In this document: positions 9,119 through 17,126 of the stretch, in pieces
How the letters are laid out: the number at the start of each line of letters is the position of its first letter
How positions within the stretch are numbered: position 1 is the stretch's first letter
NCBI GenBank assembly: GCA_035502095.1
Contig: DATJUX010000008.1
Coordinates: 162,378 to 226,377 of the forward strand
Direction: 5' to 3'
DNA: 64,000 nt
Source: JAKANT01 sp035502095
GTDB taxonomy: Bacteria > Pseudomonadota > Gammaproteobacteria > Burkholderiales > Burkholderiaceae_F
Notes under the pieces: generated by a model
Databases searched by the model: none
What the model was told of the DNA's origin: nothing
Seen by the model: only the letters and a program-made list of their open reading frames with translations
Position numbers and translations under genes: made by a program

Positions 9119-10069
9119 ATGCTCGACCCGCAAGCCAAGGCGTATCTCGATCTGCTCGCCACCATCGGTGCTCCGCCGCTGCACTCGCTGCAGGCGCCCC
9201 AGGCGCGCCTCGCCTACAAGAAGGCACGCGCGCTGGCCCAGCCGGAGCCGCCGCAGGTTGCACGCGTGGAGGCCCTTGCCGCTACGGGTCCCGCCGGCCC
9301 GATTCCGCTGCGGACCTACCGGCCTTTGGACAGCCGGGATGGCGAGGCGCTGCCGGTTCTCGTCTTCATGCATGGCGGCGGCTGGACCATCGGCGACCTC
9401 GACACGCACGACGTGCCGTGTCGCGAGATCTGCAATCGCGCGCGTTGCGCCGTGATTTCGATCGACTACCGCCTCGCGCCGGAACATCGATTCCCGGCCG
9501 CGGTGGAGGACACCATCGCTGCCGTACGTTGGATCGCCGCCAATGCGGCGCGACTTTCGATCGATGCGCGCCGCATCGCGGTCGGCGGCGATAGCGCCGG
9601 AGGAAACCTCGCGGCCGTCGCAGCCCTGACGTTGCGCGATGGCGGCGGACCGCCGCTCGCCGTGCAGCTCCTGATCTACCCGGCGACCGACTTTCGCGCC
9701 AACACGCCGTCGCACGCACAAAACGGCAGCGGCTACCTGCTGACGCGAGAGGCGATCGACTACTTCACCAACAGCTACCTCAACGGCCCGGGCGACATCG
9801 CGGATTGGCGTGCGTCGCCCGCGCTGGCGCAGTCGTTTCGCGGCCTGCCGCCGGCGTTCGTGCTGACCGCGGGCTACGACCCGTTGCGCGACGAGGGAGC
9901 GCAGTATGCGCAGCTGCTGCGCGAGGCCGGGGTTGCGGTCGAATACGTCTGCTTCGAAGCGCAGATCCACGGCTTCATCACGATGAGCAAGGTCATCGAT
10001 GCCGCGGGGGTCGCGTTCGAACGCTGCGCAGGCGCACTGAGGCGGGCGTTCGGCGACGGGGCACGATGA
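9119..10069 (+). CDS. Alpha/beta hydrolase, hormone-sensitive-lipase (HSL) type esterase
   Basis: 316 residues. It has the oxyanion-hole motif HGGG at 85-88, the nucleophile elbow GDSAGG with Ser159, the acid in DPLRDEG (Asp254) and His284 in QIHGF, which is the full catalytic set of HSL/group IV esterases. No signal peptide, so it is a cytoplasmic esterase or lipase acting on short acyl esters. GGGAGG precedes the ATG. Its stop overlaps the next start in an ATGA, so it is translationally coupled to the MFS carrier, which may import the ester substrate or export a product. Confidence 0.93.
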   Translation: MLDPQAKAYLDLLATIGAPPLHSLQAPQARLAYKKARALAQPEPPQVARVEALAATGPAGPIPLRTYRPLDSRDGEALPVLVFMHGGGWTIGDLDTHDVPCREICNRARCAVISIDYRLAPEHRFPAAVEDTIAAVRWIAANAARLSIDARRIAVGGDSAGGNLAAVAALTLRDGGGPPLAVQLLIYPATDFRANTPSHAQNGSGYLLTREAIDYFTNSYLNGPGDIADWRASPALAQSFRGLPPAFVLTAGYDPLRDEGAQYAQLLREAGVAVEYVCFEAQIHGFITMSKVIDAAGVAFERCAGALRRAFGDGAR

Positions 10070-11373
10070 CTGCCGGCGCCGCCTCGACGGATCTCATCGA
10101 TTCCCGCTACGCTTGGACGCGGCTGGCCGCGGCCGTCGTGCTGGCGGCCTTCGGCGGCGTCGGCATGTGGTCGGTGGTCGTCGCGCTGCCGACGGTGCAG
10201 GCGGAGTTCGGCCTCGCCCGTGGCGAGGCGTCGGTGCCCTACACGCTGACCATGGTCGGGTTCGCACTGGGCGGCGTGATGATGGGGCGCCTGGCGGATC
10301 AGCACGGCATCTTCGTCCCGCTTCTGGTCGGGACGCTCGGGCTCGCGCTCGGGTACGTCATGGCGGGAACCGCCGGCAGCTTCGCGCAATTCGCGCTCGC
10401 GCACTGCGTGCTGATCGCGTTCGCCGGCAGCTCCGCGATGTTCGGTCCGCTGATTGCCGATTCGTCGCTGTGGTTCGTACGCCGCAGAGGCATGGCGGTC
10501 GCGATCTGCGCCGCCGGGAATTACGTCGCGGGAACGATCTGGCCGCCGATCGTGCAGCACTTCATCGAGACCGCCGGCTGGCGTGCGACCCACGTCGGCA
10601 TCGGCATCGCCTGCCTGGTCGGGATGCTTCCTCTTGTGCTCGTCCTGCGCCGCCGCGCGCCGCGCATCAAGCTTGCCGCGGCCCCGGGCGCTTCGAATCG
10701 GGGTGCGGTGCCATTGCGCCCGCAGGATCTGGGCGTCTCGTCATTCGCGCTGCAGTCGCTCCTGGTGCTGGCCGCGATCGCCTGTTGTGTCGCGATGTCC
10801 ATGCCCCAGGTGCACATCGTCGCGTACTGCGCGGACCTGGGTTACGGCGCCGCGCGCGGCGCGGAGATGCTCTCGCTGATGCTCGGGTGCGGCATCGTGA
10901 GCCGGCTTGCTTCGGGCTGGATCGCCGATCGCATCGGCGGGCTCGCGACGCTATTGCTCGGTTCGGTCCTGCAAGGCGTCGCGTTGCTGCTTTTCGTGCC
11001 GTTCGACGGGCTGACATCGCTGTATGTGATCGCGGCGCTGTTCGGCCTGTTCCAGGGCGGCATCGTCCCCTCCTACGCGATCATCGTGCGGGAGTATTTC
11101 TCGCCGTTCGAAGCGGGGATGCGGGTCGGCACGGTACTGATGGCCTCGCTTGGCGGCATGGCGCTCGGCGGCTGGCTGTCCGGCGTGGTGTTCGATCTCA
11201 CCGGGTCGTACCGCGCCGCGTTCGTCAACGGAATCGGCTGGAACCTGCTCAACGTATCGATCGTGTTGTGGCTGCTGCGCCGGCGGCACGCTGCGCAGCT
11301 TGCGGGCACGCGAGAGCGAAAAAATGGGCCGGCGGCGATCGCCGACCGGCCCCTTGCCTCGCCGGGTGACTAG
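10066..11373 (+). CDS. MFS transporter, monocarboxylate/oxalate-type
   Basis: 435 residues with about 12 hydrophobic segments. The A-loop GRLADQHG follows the second segment, and GWIADRIGG marks the repeat in the second half, as in the major facilitator superfamily. The general look (GMWSVVVALPTVQAEFGLARGEAS at the start, FGLFQGGIVPSYAIIVREYF late) fits the group annotated as monocarboxylate or oxalate:formate-like carriers. It starts within the esterase stop codon (ATGA). The last 50 bases also encode a reverse-strand terminator, and its TAG shares the palindromic CTAG with the stop of the convergent small ORF. Confidence 0.9.
   Translation: MTAGAASTDLIDSRYAWTRLAAAVVLAAFGGVGMWSVVVALPTVQAEFGLARGEASVPYTLTMVGFALGGVMMGRLADQHGIFVPLLVGTLGLALGYVMAGTAGSFAQFALAHCVLIAFAGSSAMFGPLIADSSLWFVRRRGMAVAICAAGNYVAGTIWPPIVQHFIETAGWRATHVGIGIACLVGMLPLVLVLRRRAPRIKLAAAPGASNRGAVPLRPQDLGVSSFALQSLLVLAAIACCVAMSMPQVHIVAYCADLGYGAARGAEMLSLMLGCGIVSRLASGWIADRIGGLATLLLGSVLQGVALLLFVPFDGLTSLYVIAALFGLFQGGIVPSYAIIVREYFSPFEAGMRVGTVLMASLGGMALGGWLSGVVFDLTGSYRAAFVNGIGWNLLNVSIVLWLLRRRHAAQLAGTRERKNGPAAIADRPLASPGD
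11319..11352 (-). terminator. Intrinsic terminator for a reverse-strand transcript, inside the MFS gene 3' end
   Basis: GGGCCGG (11326-11332) pairs with CCGGCCC (11346-11352) around an internal self-complementary CGGCGATCGCCG. On the reverse strand the hairpin is followed by ATTTTTT. That polarity fits transcripts leaving the small ORFs at 11370-11754 and not the MFS gene in which it is embedded. Confidence 0.65.
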
Positions 11374-11609
11374 AGCCGGTCGATGCCCTCCAGCACGCCC
11401 ACGAGCCGTCCATCCTCGTACACGGCGCCGTAGCGTCGGTCGCCGACTTCGAGGCACGCCACCTCGACACGCTCAGACCGCTTCGCCGTCTCGAGGCGGG
11501 CGCGGACAATCAGAGGCGCCAGGGCGCCGCCGACGGCCATCAGGCTCATGATGGCCAGGCGTCGCACACCGAGACCTCCGAGCAGAACTGGTTCCAGGGG
11601 TAGCCACAT
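11370..11609 (-). CDS. Small protein, 79 residues, unknown
   Basis: Unrecognised. It has a short N-terminal hydrophobic stretch (LAIMSLMAVGGALAPLIV) and a polar C-terminal half ending CLEVGDRRYGAVYEDGRLVG. The topology could be a single-pass membrane protein with a cytoplasmic tail. Support for reality: TAGGA nine bases before the ATG, and an intrinsic terminator of matching polarity 18 bases after the stop. It overlaps the MFS stop by four bases in a shared CTAG. No homologue known to me. Confidence 0.55.
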   Translation of the reverse strand: MWLPLEPVLLGGLGVRRLAIMSLMAVGGALAPLIVRARLETAKRSERVEVACLEVGDRRYGAVYEDGRLVGVLEGIDRL

Positions 11610-11655
11610 GGCGAAGTCCTATCGGGTTGTGCGCAGCGCTTCGCGCCGCACGAAT

Positions 11656-11754
11656 TCAGGTGCTTTTCAGTGCCTCCAATTCCTCGCGGCGAAAGCGCGC
11701 TGCCGCCACCTGCGGATGGCGGGGCTCCAGCACGATCGATCGGGTCTTTTTCAT
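11656..11754 (-). CDS. Very small basic protein, 32 residues
   Basis: A 32-codon ORF beginning MKKTRSIVLEPRHPQ, with AAAGGAA eight bases upstream of the ATG. It is strongly basic and has no hydrophobic segment. It lies 46 bases upstream of the 79-residue ORF on the same strand, and both could share the terminator at 11319-11352. Similar short basic proteins starting with KTR.IVL.PRHP occur in Burkholderiales as far as I recall, but I cannot assign a role. It is too short for statistical support. Confidence 0.45.
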   Translation of the reverse strand: MKKTRSIVLEPRHPQVAAARFRREELEALKST

Positions 11755-12026
11755 GCTCGGTTCCTTTCGCGCCCGCGGCGTGTACCCAAGACGGCAACGG
11801 GAAACAAAACAGGACAGGACTGCGGCAAGAACAAAACGGCCCGGGCGATCGGCTCGACGCGGGCCGGTGTCGCTGATGCGTCGACTTATCGCGTCGGTGC
11901 CGTCGGGATGAGATCGAGCAGGTGGGCATGACCGAAACTCCGGCCGACCTGCGTCGGTATCCGTGCGCTGAGGAGATTCGTCACGTCGCCTGGGATCGCC
12001 TGCCGCCTTGACCGTGCGCTCCAGGC

Positions 12027-12683
12027 TCAGACCTTGCGCGTTGCCGCCGCCGGGCGCGCGAGCGCGGCGGCGAGTTGACGCTCGTCGATCGCGTTGCCGG
12101 CCGCGCGCCTGAGCAGGGCGTCGATGCGGTCGGCGCCCCAGAAGATTTCCCCCTCGATCAGGAACGTGGGAACGCCGAAGATGCCCGCGGCAACCGCCGC
12201 GCTGGTCTGCGCCGCCAGGCGTTCCTTGACGGCGGGATCGTCGGCCGCGCGCGAAAGTGCGTCGCCGTCGAGGTCGTTTTCCACGGCGATCCGCAACAGC
12301 TGATCCGCGGCGGTGATGTCCAGTCCTTGGCGCCACGCTGCGTCCATCAGGGCGAGGCCGAAGCGCCGCCGCGCGTCAGGATCGTCGACGGCAATGCACA
12401 TGCGCAGTGCGCGCAGCGGATTGAACGGGTGCGCGGGCGGCCCGGTCATGCGCACGCCGAATGCGGACGCCTGGCGCATCACGTCACGAAAGGTGTAGGC
12501 GCGCTTGGCCGGGACTTCCGCCGGGCCCTTGGTCCCGTGCGCGGCCAGCAATCCGGCGAACAGCACCGGCTTGAAGTCAACCTGCACGCCGGCCTCGTCG
12601 AGGCGGGCGACCTGCAGTCCCGCGAGCCACGCATAGGGGCTGATCGGGTCGAAGTAGAAAGCCGCCGGAGGTCGAACAGACAT
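12027..12683 (-). CDS. 2-hydroxychromene-2-carboxylate isomerase / DsbA-fold GST kappa family protein
   Basis: 218 residues from the ATG at 12683; a start 48 bases earlier is possible, but MSVRPPAAFYFDP gives the usual family N-terminus. FYFDPISPYAWLA places the conserved Ser15, which activates glutathione in HCCA isomerases and the related DsbA-fold proteins, and GIFGVPTFLIEG supplies the cis-Pro loop. HCCA isomerase acts in naphthalene degradation, but no other naphthalene gene is here, so a general glutathione-dependent isomerase or reductase is safer. It could lead a transcript that continues into the small ORFs downstream. Confidence 0.88.
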   Translation of the reverse strand: MSVRPPAAFYFDPISPYAWLAGLQVARLDEAGVQVDFKPVLFAGLLAAHGTKGPAEVPAKRAYTFRDVMRQASAFGVRMTGPPAHPFNPLRALRMCIAVDDPDARRRFGLALMDAAWRQGLDITAADQLLRIAVENDLDGDALSRAADDPAVKERLAAQTSAAVAAGIFGVPTFLIEGEIFWGADRIDALLRRAAGNAIDERQLAAALARPAAATRKV

Positions 12684-12847
12684 GGCTCGAAGGACACGGA
12701 TGTGGCGGACATATTGCCCGACGTCGTGCATACGCCGATCCCCGCAATCGGGAATTGCCGCGCGGACGTCGCACAGGGGACAACTGCTTGGCGTATGGTT
12801 GTCCTGCGTGCGCCGGGAGGCGCAGCACGAGCAACGGGAGAAAGACG

Positions 12848-13858
12848 ATGCGCGGCTGGCTACGCAAGTCCATCCTGTTCCTGGGCGTCATCGCCTTCGG
12901 CGGCGTGGTGCTGGCGCAGGGCACTGCCGGCAGCGCCGAGGATGCCACTGCGCAGGCGCTGGTCGATGCGGTGGTTTTCGTAGAAACGACCGTGCTGCCC
13001 GATGCCCGTTCGATCGACATTCTCGGGCGCGAACGTGCGGGCTCAGGAGTCGTGATCGATGCGCGCGGCTATGTGCTGACCATCGGCTACCTGGTGATGG
13101 AAGCCGAGTCGATTTCGGTCACCAACAATGCCGATCGTACGGTCCCGGCGGCGCTCGTCGCGTACGACCATGCGACGGGCTTCGCGCTGCTCAAGCTGCT
13201 GGCGCCGCTCGATGCGCAGCCGATGGCCTTGGGCGACTCGAGCGCCGTGCGCGAGCGCGAAGTCGTGATGGTGCTGCCGTTCGGGGGACGTGAAGCGGCG
13301 CAGCTCGAGCGCGTGGTTTCGAAGCGGCCGTTTACCGGCAGCTGGGAATACATGCTCGACGAAGCGATCTTCGTCGCGCCGCAGACGCGGCGGTTTGCCG
13401 GCGCCGCGCTGATCGGCCGCGACCGCAGGCTGATCGGCCTGGGGTCGCTCGGAGTCGGAGACGCCATGGGCGACGGCGGTGCCGTGCCCGGCAACATGTT
13501 CGTGCCGATCAACATCCTGAAGCCCATCCTGGCCGACATGATCGCCGATGGCAAGCGCAAGGGCGGCGGCCGGCCGTGGCTCGGCATGGCCACGCAACAG
13601 GTTCACGGCATGCTGGTCGTGACCCGGGTCAGCCCCGAGGGTCCCGCGGCGAGCGCGGGCATCGAGCCCGGCGACGTGGTGATCGGCGTCTCGAGCGCGG
13701 TCGTGCACACGCAATCCGAGATGTATCGCAAGGTCTGGGGGCTCGGCGACGCCGGCATCAAGGTGCCGCTATGGGTCAGGCGCGGCGCCACCGTGCGTGA
13801 AGTGGTCGTGGATTCGATCGAGCGCACTGCGTACTTCCGTCAACCGACTCTGCAATGA
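12848..13858 (+). CDS. HtrA/S1C-type protein with PDZ domain, catalytic triad lost
   Basis: 336 residues: an N-terminal signal peptide (FLGVIAFGGVVLAQ), a trypsin-like domain and a C-terminal PDZ domain from about residue 262 (RVSPEGPAASAGIEPGDVV). Aligning by eye to HtrA/DegP, the His position is Tyr81 (GYVLTIGYLV), the Asp position is Gly111 (DHATGFALLK) and the Ser position is Ala184 (RRFAGAALIG). All three catalytic residues are therefore missing while the fold motifs remain. It is probably a periplasmic binding or chaperone-like pseudo-protease. GGGAGAAAG precedes the ATG. Its last codons overlap the start of the decayed PepSY-type ORF. Confidence 0.85.
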   Translation: MRGWLRKSILFLGVIAFGGVVLAQGTAGSAEDATAQALVDAVVFVETTVLPDARSIDILGRERAGSGVVIDARGYVLTIGYLVMEAESISVTNNADRTVPAALVAYDHATGFALLKLLAPLDAQPMALGDSSAVREREVVMVLPFGGREAAQLERVVSKRPFTGSWEYMLDEAIFVAPQTRRFAGAALIGRDRRLIGLGSLGVGDAMGDGGAVPGNMFVPINILKPILADMIADGKRKGGGRPWLGMATQQVHGMLVVTRVSPEGPAASAGIEPGDVVIGVSSAVVHTQSEMYRKVWGLGDAGIKVPLWVRRGATVREVVVDSIERTAYFRQPTLQ

Positions 13859-14100
13859 ATGCCCGTCAGGGTGCGCTCGCCGCGCCGGCACTGCGGCGCG
13901 GCGGCGCGCCTGGATCCTGTTGCATCGCTGGCTCGGTATTGGCATCGGCGTGTGGTTCGCGCTGGTCGGCGCGACCGGCGCCGCCGTTCCGGCCAACCCT
14001 GCCGCTGTTCGTGAGCATCGGGCTTGCCGACAGCAACTTCAACGCCAAGCCTGCATTGGCGTCATGGGACAGCCTGTTCGCGCGCGTGCGCGTGGCCTGA
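13855..14100 (+). pseudogene. Decayed PepSY-associated membrane protein fragment
   Basis: The ATG at 13855 overlaps the previous stop. About 50 bases in, the sense moves to another frame that reads RRRAWILLHRWLGIGIGVWF and then ALVGATGA, the first membrane helix of PepSY-domain proteins of the iron-regulated PiuB type. After about 80 bases it returns to the first frame (FVSIGLADSNFNAK) and stops at 14100. Full-length relatives exceed 350 residues, so this is a truncated, frameshifted remnant. Identification rests on one helix. Confidence 0.45.
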
Positions 14101-14107
14101 GCGCCGC

Positions 14108-15874
14108 CTAGAGTTCGGGCCGCTCGATCACCCAGCTCATGCCTTTCACGTCGGGGATCTCGCGGCCGTCGTCCTTGCCGAATTCACGGTCCATCACCTT
14201 GTTGAGCTTGTCGTTCAGCGCGAGCACCAGCGCGTCGTTGGTACCCTGCAGCGCGAGGTTCTTCATCTCGTCGGGGTCGGTCTGCAGGTCATACAGCTCC
14301 GGCTCGTTCCACTGGTAAATCTGTTCCAGGGTGGTCGGCCGGTTGCGCTGCACCGGGGAGAAGTAGCGCGTGTACTTGTAGCGGCCGTCGAAGACGGTGC
14401 GCAGGCTGCCGCGCTTGCGCAGGTCGGGACGAAATCCGGTCTCCTTGAGCGTCGTCATCTGGTCCTTGCCGGCAATCGCTCCTTCGGCCAGCACCCGCAT
14501 CAGCTCCGCATCGTTCTGCGCCACGCCGCTGTAGGTGAACAGGATCGACTCGCGCACGGCGTGCAGATCGGCGGCACGCGCGGTGCCCAGCGCGGCGCCG
14601 ATGTCCCGGCCCGGCAGGTCGCGGCCCGCGGCTTCGCCCATGCGCGCTCGATCCATGCCCGCCATCGCGAGCAGGGTGGGCGCCACGTCGATGTGGCTGC
14701 TCAGCGCGCGGCAGTCCTGGCCGCCGCGCACATCTGGATGGACGACATAGAACGGCAGGTGCAGGCTTTCCTCGTAAGCGAACGCACCTTTGCCGCGCAG
14801 GCCGTGCGCGCCGCCCATCTCGCCGTGGTCCGCGGTGAAGACGACGATGGTGCGGTCGCCGAGGTGCAGGGCGTCGAGCTCGGCCAGGATGCCGTTCACC
14901 TGCGCATCGACCGCGCGGATGCAGTTGATGTAGTAATCGGTGAACTTGCGCCAGCGAACCTCTTCCATGGGGATGCTGCCGAGCGTGTAGCCCCATGCCC
15001 TGTTGTATTCGCCGTGCGCCTTGGGCCGTCCCGGCAGGTCGAATGGCTGCTTCAGGTTCGCCGGCAGCGGCAGGTTCCACGCAGTCTTGTAGTCCGGATG
15101 CTCGGGGACGCGGGCGGAGTGCAGCATCAGATGGCCGGTGTCCTGCACCTTCTCGCCCGGCGCATCGGTGTTCAGGTACATGATGTCGTGCGGGTTGACG
15201 AAGCTCACGACCAGTGCCCACGGCCTGCCTTCGTCGTTCAGCGGCCGCCCCTTGTTGCGCAGCCACGAGACCGTGCTGCCGGCGATGAGATGGTCGTATT
15301 TGTAGCCGCCCTGCGCATGTGCGAGCAGGTCGCCCGGCCAGGCGTAGTCGGCAAAGCCGTATGCCTCCATCTCGGTCGTGAACAGGCGGTCCGGATCGGC
15401 GCTCTCGAAATCCTTGTTGAGATGCCACTTGCCCTTGTACGCGGTGTAGTAGCCCGCCTTGCGCAACATGTGCCCGATCGACGGAATGCGCGTCGACAGC
15501 GCCTGGATCCACGAGGCATCGGCGTTCTCGAACATGCGGTTGTCGGCCGTCTGCAAGCCGGTCATCAACACCGACCGCGACGACGTGCACATGACGGCCG
15601 GGCAATAGTGGTTGTGGAACGTGACGCCCGTGCGCTGCAACCGCTCGTGCCCCGGCAGGCTCACGCCCGACGGCCAGCGGCGGAAGTACCGCTCCTGGTC
15701 GGTGAACACGAACAGGATATTCGGCCGCGACCGCGAACTCGTATTGACAGCCGGCGTTTCGGCGCGGGCGCGCGCGATCAGGCCGCCGCCGAGCAGCGAT
15801 GCAGCCGCGGCGGCGCCGGCTTGCGCCAGGAAATCGCGCCGCCCGGACGAGGGGCTCCCATCGTTGTTGTTCAA
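14108..15874 (-). CDS. Tat-exported sulfatase
   Basis: 588 residues. The N-terminus GRRDFLAQAGAAAAASLLGGG is a twin-arginine signal. The metal site begins FVFTDQE (Asp59, Gln60). The modification motif reads Cys96-Thr-Ser-Ser-Arg100 with LMTG after it; most sulfatases have C-x-P/A-x-R, so Ser98 is unusual. ADHGEMGGAHGLRGKG supplies the later metal ligands and the substrate-binding region, and the C-terminus has the usual ELYDLQTDPDEMKNLA. It should hydrolyse sulfate esters in the periplasm after Cys to formylglycine conversion. The start is a TTG preceded by GGAG. It lies 37 bases downstream of the FAH-family gene, probably one operon. Confidence 0.92.
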   Translation of the reverse strand: MNNNDGSPSSGRRDFLAQAGAAAAASLLGGGLIARARAETPAVNTSSRSRPNILFVFTDQERYFRRWPSGVSLPGHERLQRTGVTFHNHYCPAVMCTSSRSVLMTGLQTADNRMFENADASWIQALSTRIPSIGHMLRKAGYYTAYKGKWHLNKDFESADPDRLFTTEMEAYGFADYAWPGDLLAHAQGGYKYDHLIAGSTVSWLRNKGRPLNDEGRPWALVVSFVNPHDIMYLNTDAPGEKVQDTGHLMLHSARVPEHPDYKTAWNLPLPANLKQPFDLPGRPKAHGEYNRAWGYTLGSIPMEEVRWRKFTDYYINCIRAVDAQVNGILAELDALHLGDRTIVVFTADHGEMGGAHGLRGKGAFAYEESLHLPFYVVHPDVRGGQDCRALSSHIDVAPTLLAMAGMDRARMGEAAGRDLPGRDIGAALGTARAADLHAVRESILFTYSGVAQNDAELMRVLAEGAIAGKDQMTTLKETGFRPDLRKRGSLRTVFDGRYKYTRYFSPVQRNRPTTLEQIYQWNEPELYDLQTDPDEMKNLALQGTNDALVLALNDKLNKVMDREFGKDDGREIPDVKGMSWVIERPEL

Positions 15875-15911
15875 TTCGCTCTCCGTTTGATAGACGTACG
15901 ACGCGGCGTCG

Positions 15912-16706
15912 CTAGGTGATGCGCACGCTCAAGTCGGGCAGCCCGTCGATGTGGCAGACGATCTGGTCGCCCTTGACAACCGGTCCGACGTTCTCGGGCG
16001 TGCCCGAGTAGATGATGTCGCCGGCTGCCAGCTCGAACGCCTGCGACAGGTGGCTGATCTGTTCGGCGACGGTCCAGATCATCTGGTCGAGGTTGGCGTT
16101 CTGCTTGATTTCGCCGTTGACCTGGAGCCAGATCGCACCCTGCGTGAAATGCCCCGTGCGCGCGGCCAGGTGGAGCGGCCCCATCGGCGCCGAGCGGTCG
16201 AAGCTCTTGCCGATCTCCCACGGCTTTTTCTGGTCGCCCATCGCACGCTGCAGGTCGCGCCGCGTCATGTCCAGTCCGACCGTGTACGCGTACACGCACT
16301 CCAGCGCCCGCTCGACCGGGATGTCGCGGCCGCCGCGATGAAGCGCGGCGACCAGCTCGACCTCGTAGTGATAGTTCCTGGTGAGGCTGGGATACGGATG
16401 GTCGGCCACGGTGCCGGGCGCGACGTTCTGGATCGCGTCGGTCGGCTTCTGGAAGAAGAACGGCGGCTCGCGGTTGGGGTCGGAACCCATCTCGCGCGCG
16501 TGCGCCGCGTAGTTGCGTCCGATGCAATGGATGCGACGCACCGGGAACATCTCGTCGCTGCCCGCGATCGCGATGTAGGTCGCGTTTACGGTGAACGGGG
16601 TCCTGACCCCGTTGCCCGCGACGCTCGGAGCAGCACACCCTGCGACCGCACCGACCGTCATCGCGGCGGCCGACTGGAGCATTTCCCGGCGTTGGTTCCT
16701 TGGCAT
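15912..16706 (-). CDS. Fumarylacetoacetate hydrolase (FAH) family protein with Tat/lipoprotein signal
   Basis: 264 residues. The N-terminus has twin arginines (NQRREML, Arg6-Arg7), a hydrophobic stretch and the lipobox VAGC with Cys24, so it looks like an exported lipoprotein. The rest is a complete FAH domain: IHCIGRNYAAHAREMG, NYHYEVELVAAL with the Glu metal ligands, YTVGLDMTRRDLQ and IIYSGTPENVGP. FAH enzymes are normally cytoplasmic and act on acylpyruvates or 2-oxo-hept-diene-dioates. GGGAGAGGA precedes the chosen ATG at 16706 and rules against the longer frame from 16811. It heads a likely operon with the sulfatase and is divergent from the ABM protein. Confidence 0.9.
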   Translation of the reverse strand: MPRNQRREMLQSAAAMTVGAVAGCAAPSVAGNGVRTPFTVNATYIAIAGSDEMFPVRRIHCIGRNYAAHAREMGSDPNREPPFFFQKPTDAIQNVAPGTVADHPYPSLTRNYHYEVELVAALHRGGRDIPVERALECVYAYTVGLDMTRRDLQRAMGDQKKPWEIGKSFDRSAPMGPLHLAARTGHFTQGAIWLQVNGEIKQNANLDQMIWTVAEQISHLSQAFELAAGDIIYSGTPENVGPVVKGDQIVCHIDGLPDLSVRIT

Positions 16707-16816
16707 TTTCCTCTCCCTGTCCTTGCTGCCTTCCGGCCGCCGCAGTCTGGTGCTGCGCCGCCCGCTACGATGTGTCCCCCGCGCTTCGACGACCAACCCG
16801 AGAGGAGACAAAACAA

Positions 16817-17125
16817 ATGATTCTCGAAGTTGCCGATATTCGCATCCCGCCAGGCAAGCAGGTTGAATTCGACGCAGCGATCGTGCGCGGCATCAAGACC
16901 GTCGTTTCCAAGTCGAAGGGCTTCCTCGGCTACAGGGTCAACAAGGGGATCGAGACGCCGGAGCGGTACCTCCTGTTCATCGTCTGGGAGACGCTCGAGA
17001 ACCACACGGTCGACTTCCGCCAGTCGCCGGCGTTCGCCGAATGGCGCGCGATCGTGGGGCCGTTTTTCGTGCAGCCGCCCCACGTCGAACATTTCACGCT
17101 GGTGGGCGAGTTCGTTCCTGGCTAG
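16817..17125 (+). CDS. Antibiotic-biosynthesis-monooxygenase (ABM) domain protein
   Basis: 102 residues forming a single ferredoxin-like ABM domain: MILEVADIRIPPGKQVEFD at the start, SKGFLGYRVNKGIE in the middle and LLFIVWETLENH before a C-terminal FRQSPAFAEWR helix. Family members are small cofactor-free monooxygenases or heme/aromatic-binding proteins that act as dimers. GAGGAG lies ten bases upstream of the ATG. Its stop is one base from the stop of the convergent PrpD gene. It faces the FAH/sulfatase operon, so shared regulation is possible. Confidence 0.85.
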   Translation: MILEVADIRIPPGKQVEFDAAIVRGIKTVVSKSKGFLGYRVNKGIETPERYLLFIVWETLENHTVDFRQSPAFAEWRAIVGPFFVQPPHVEHFTLVGEFVPG

Positions 17126-17126
17126 T

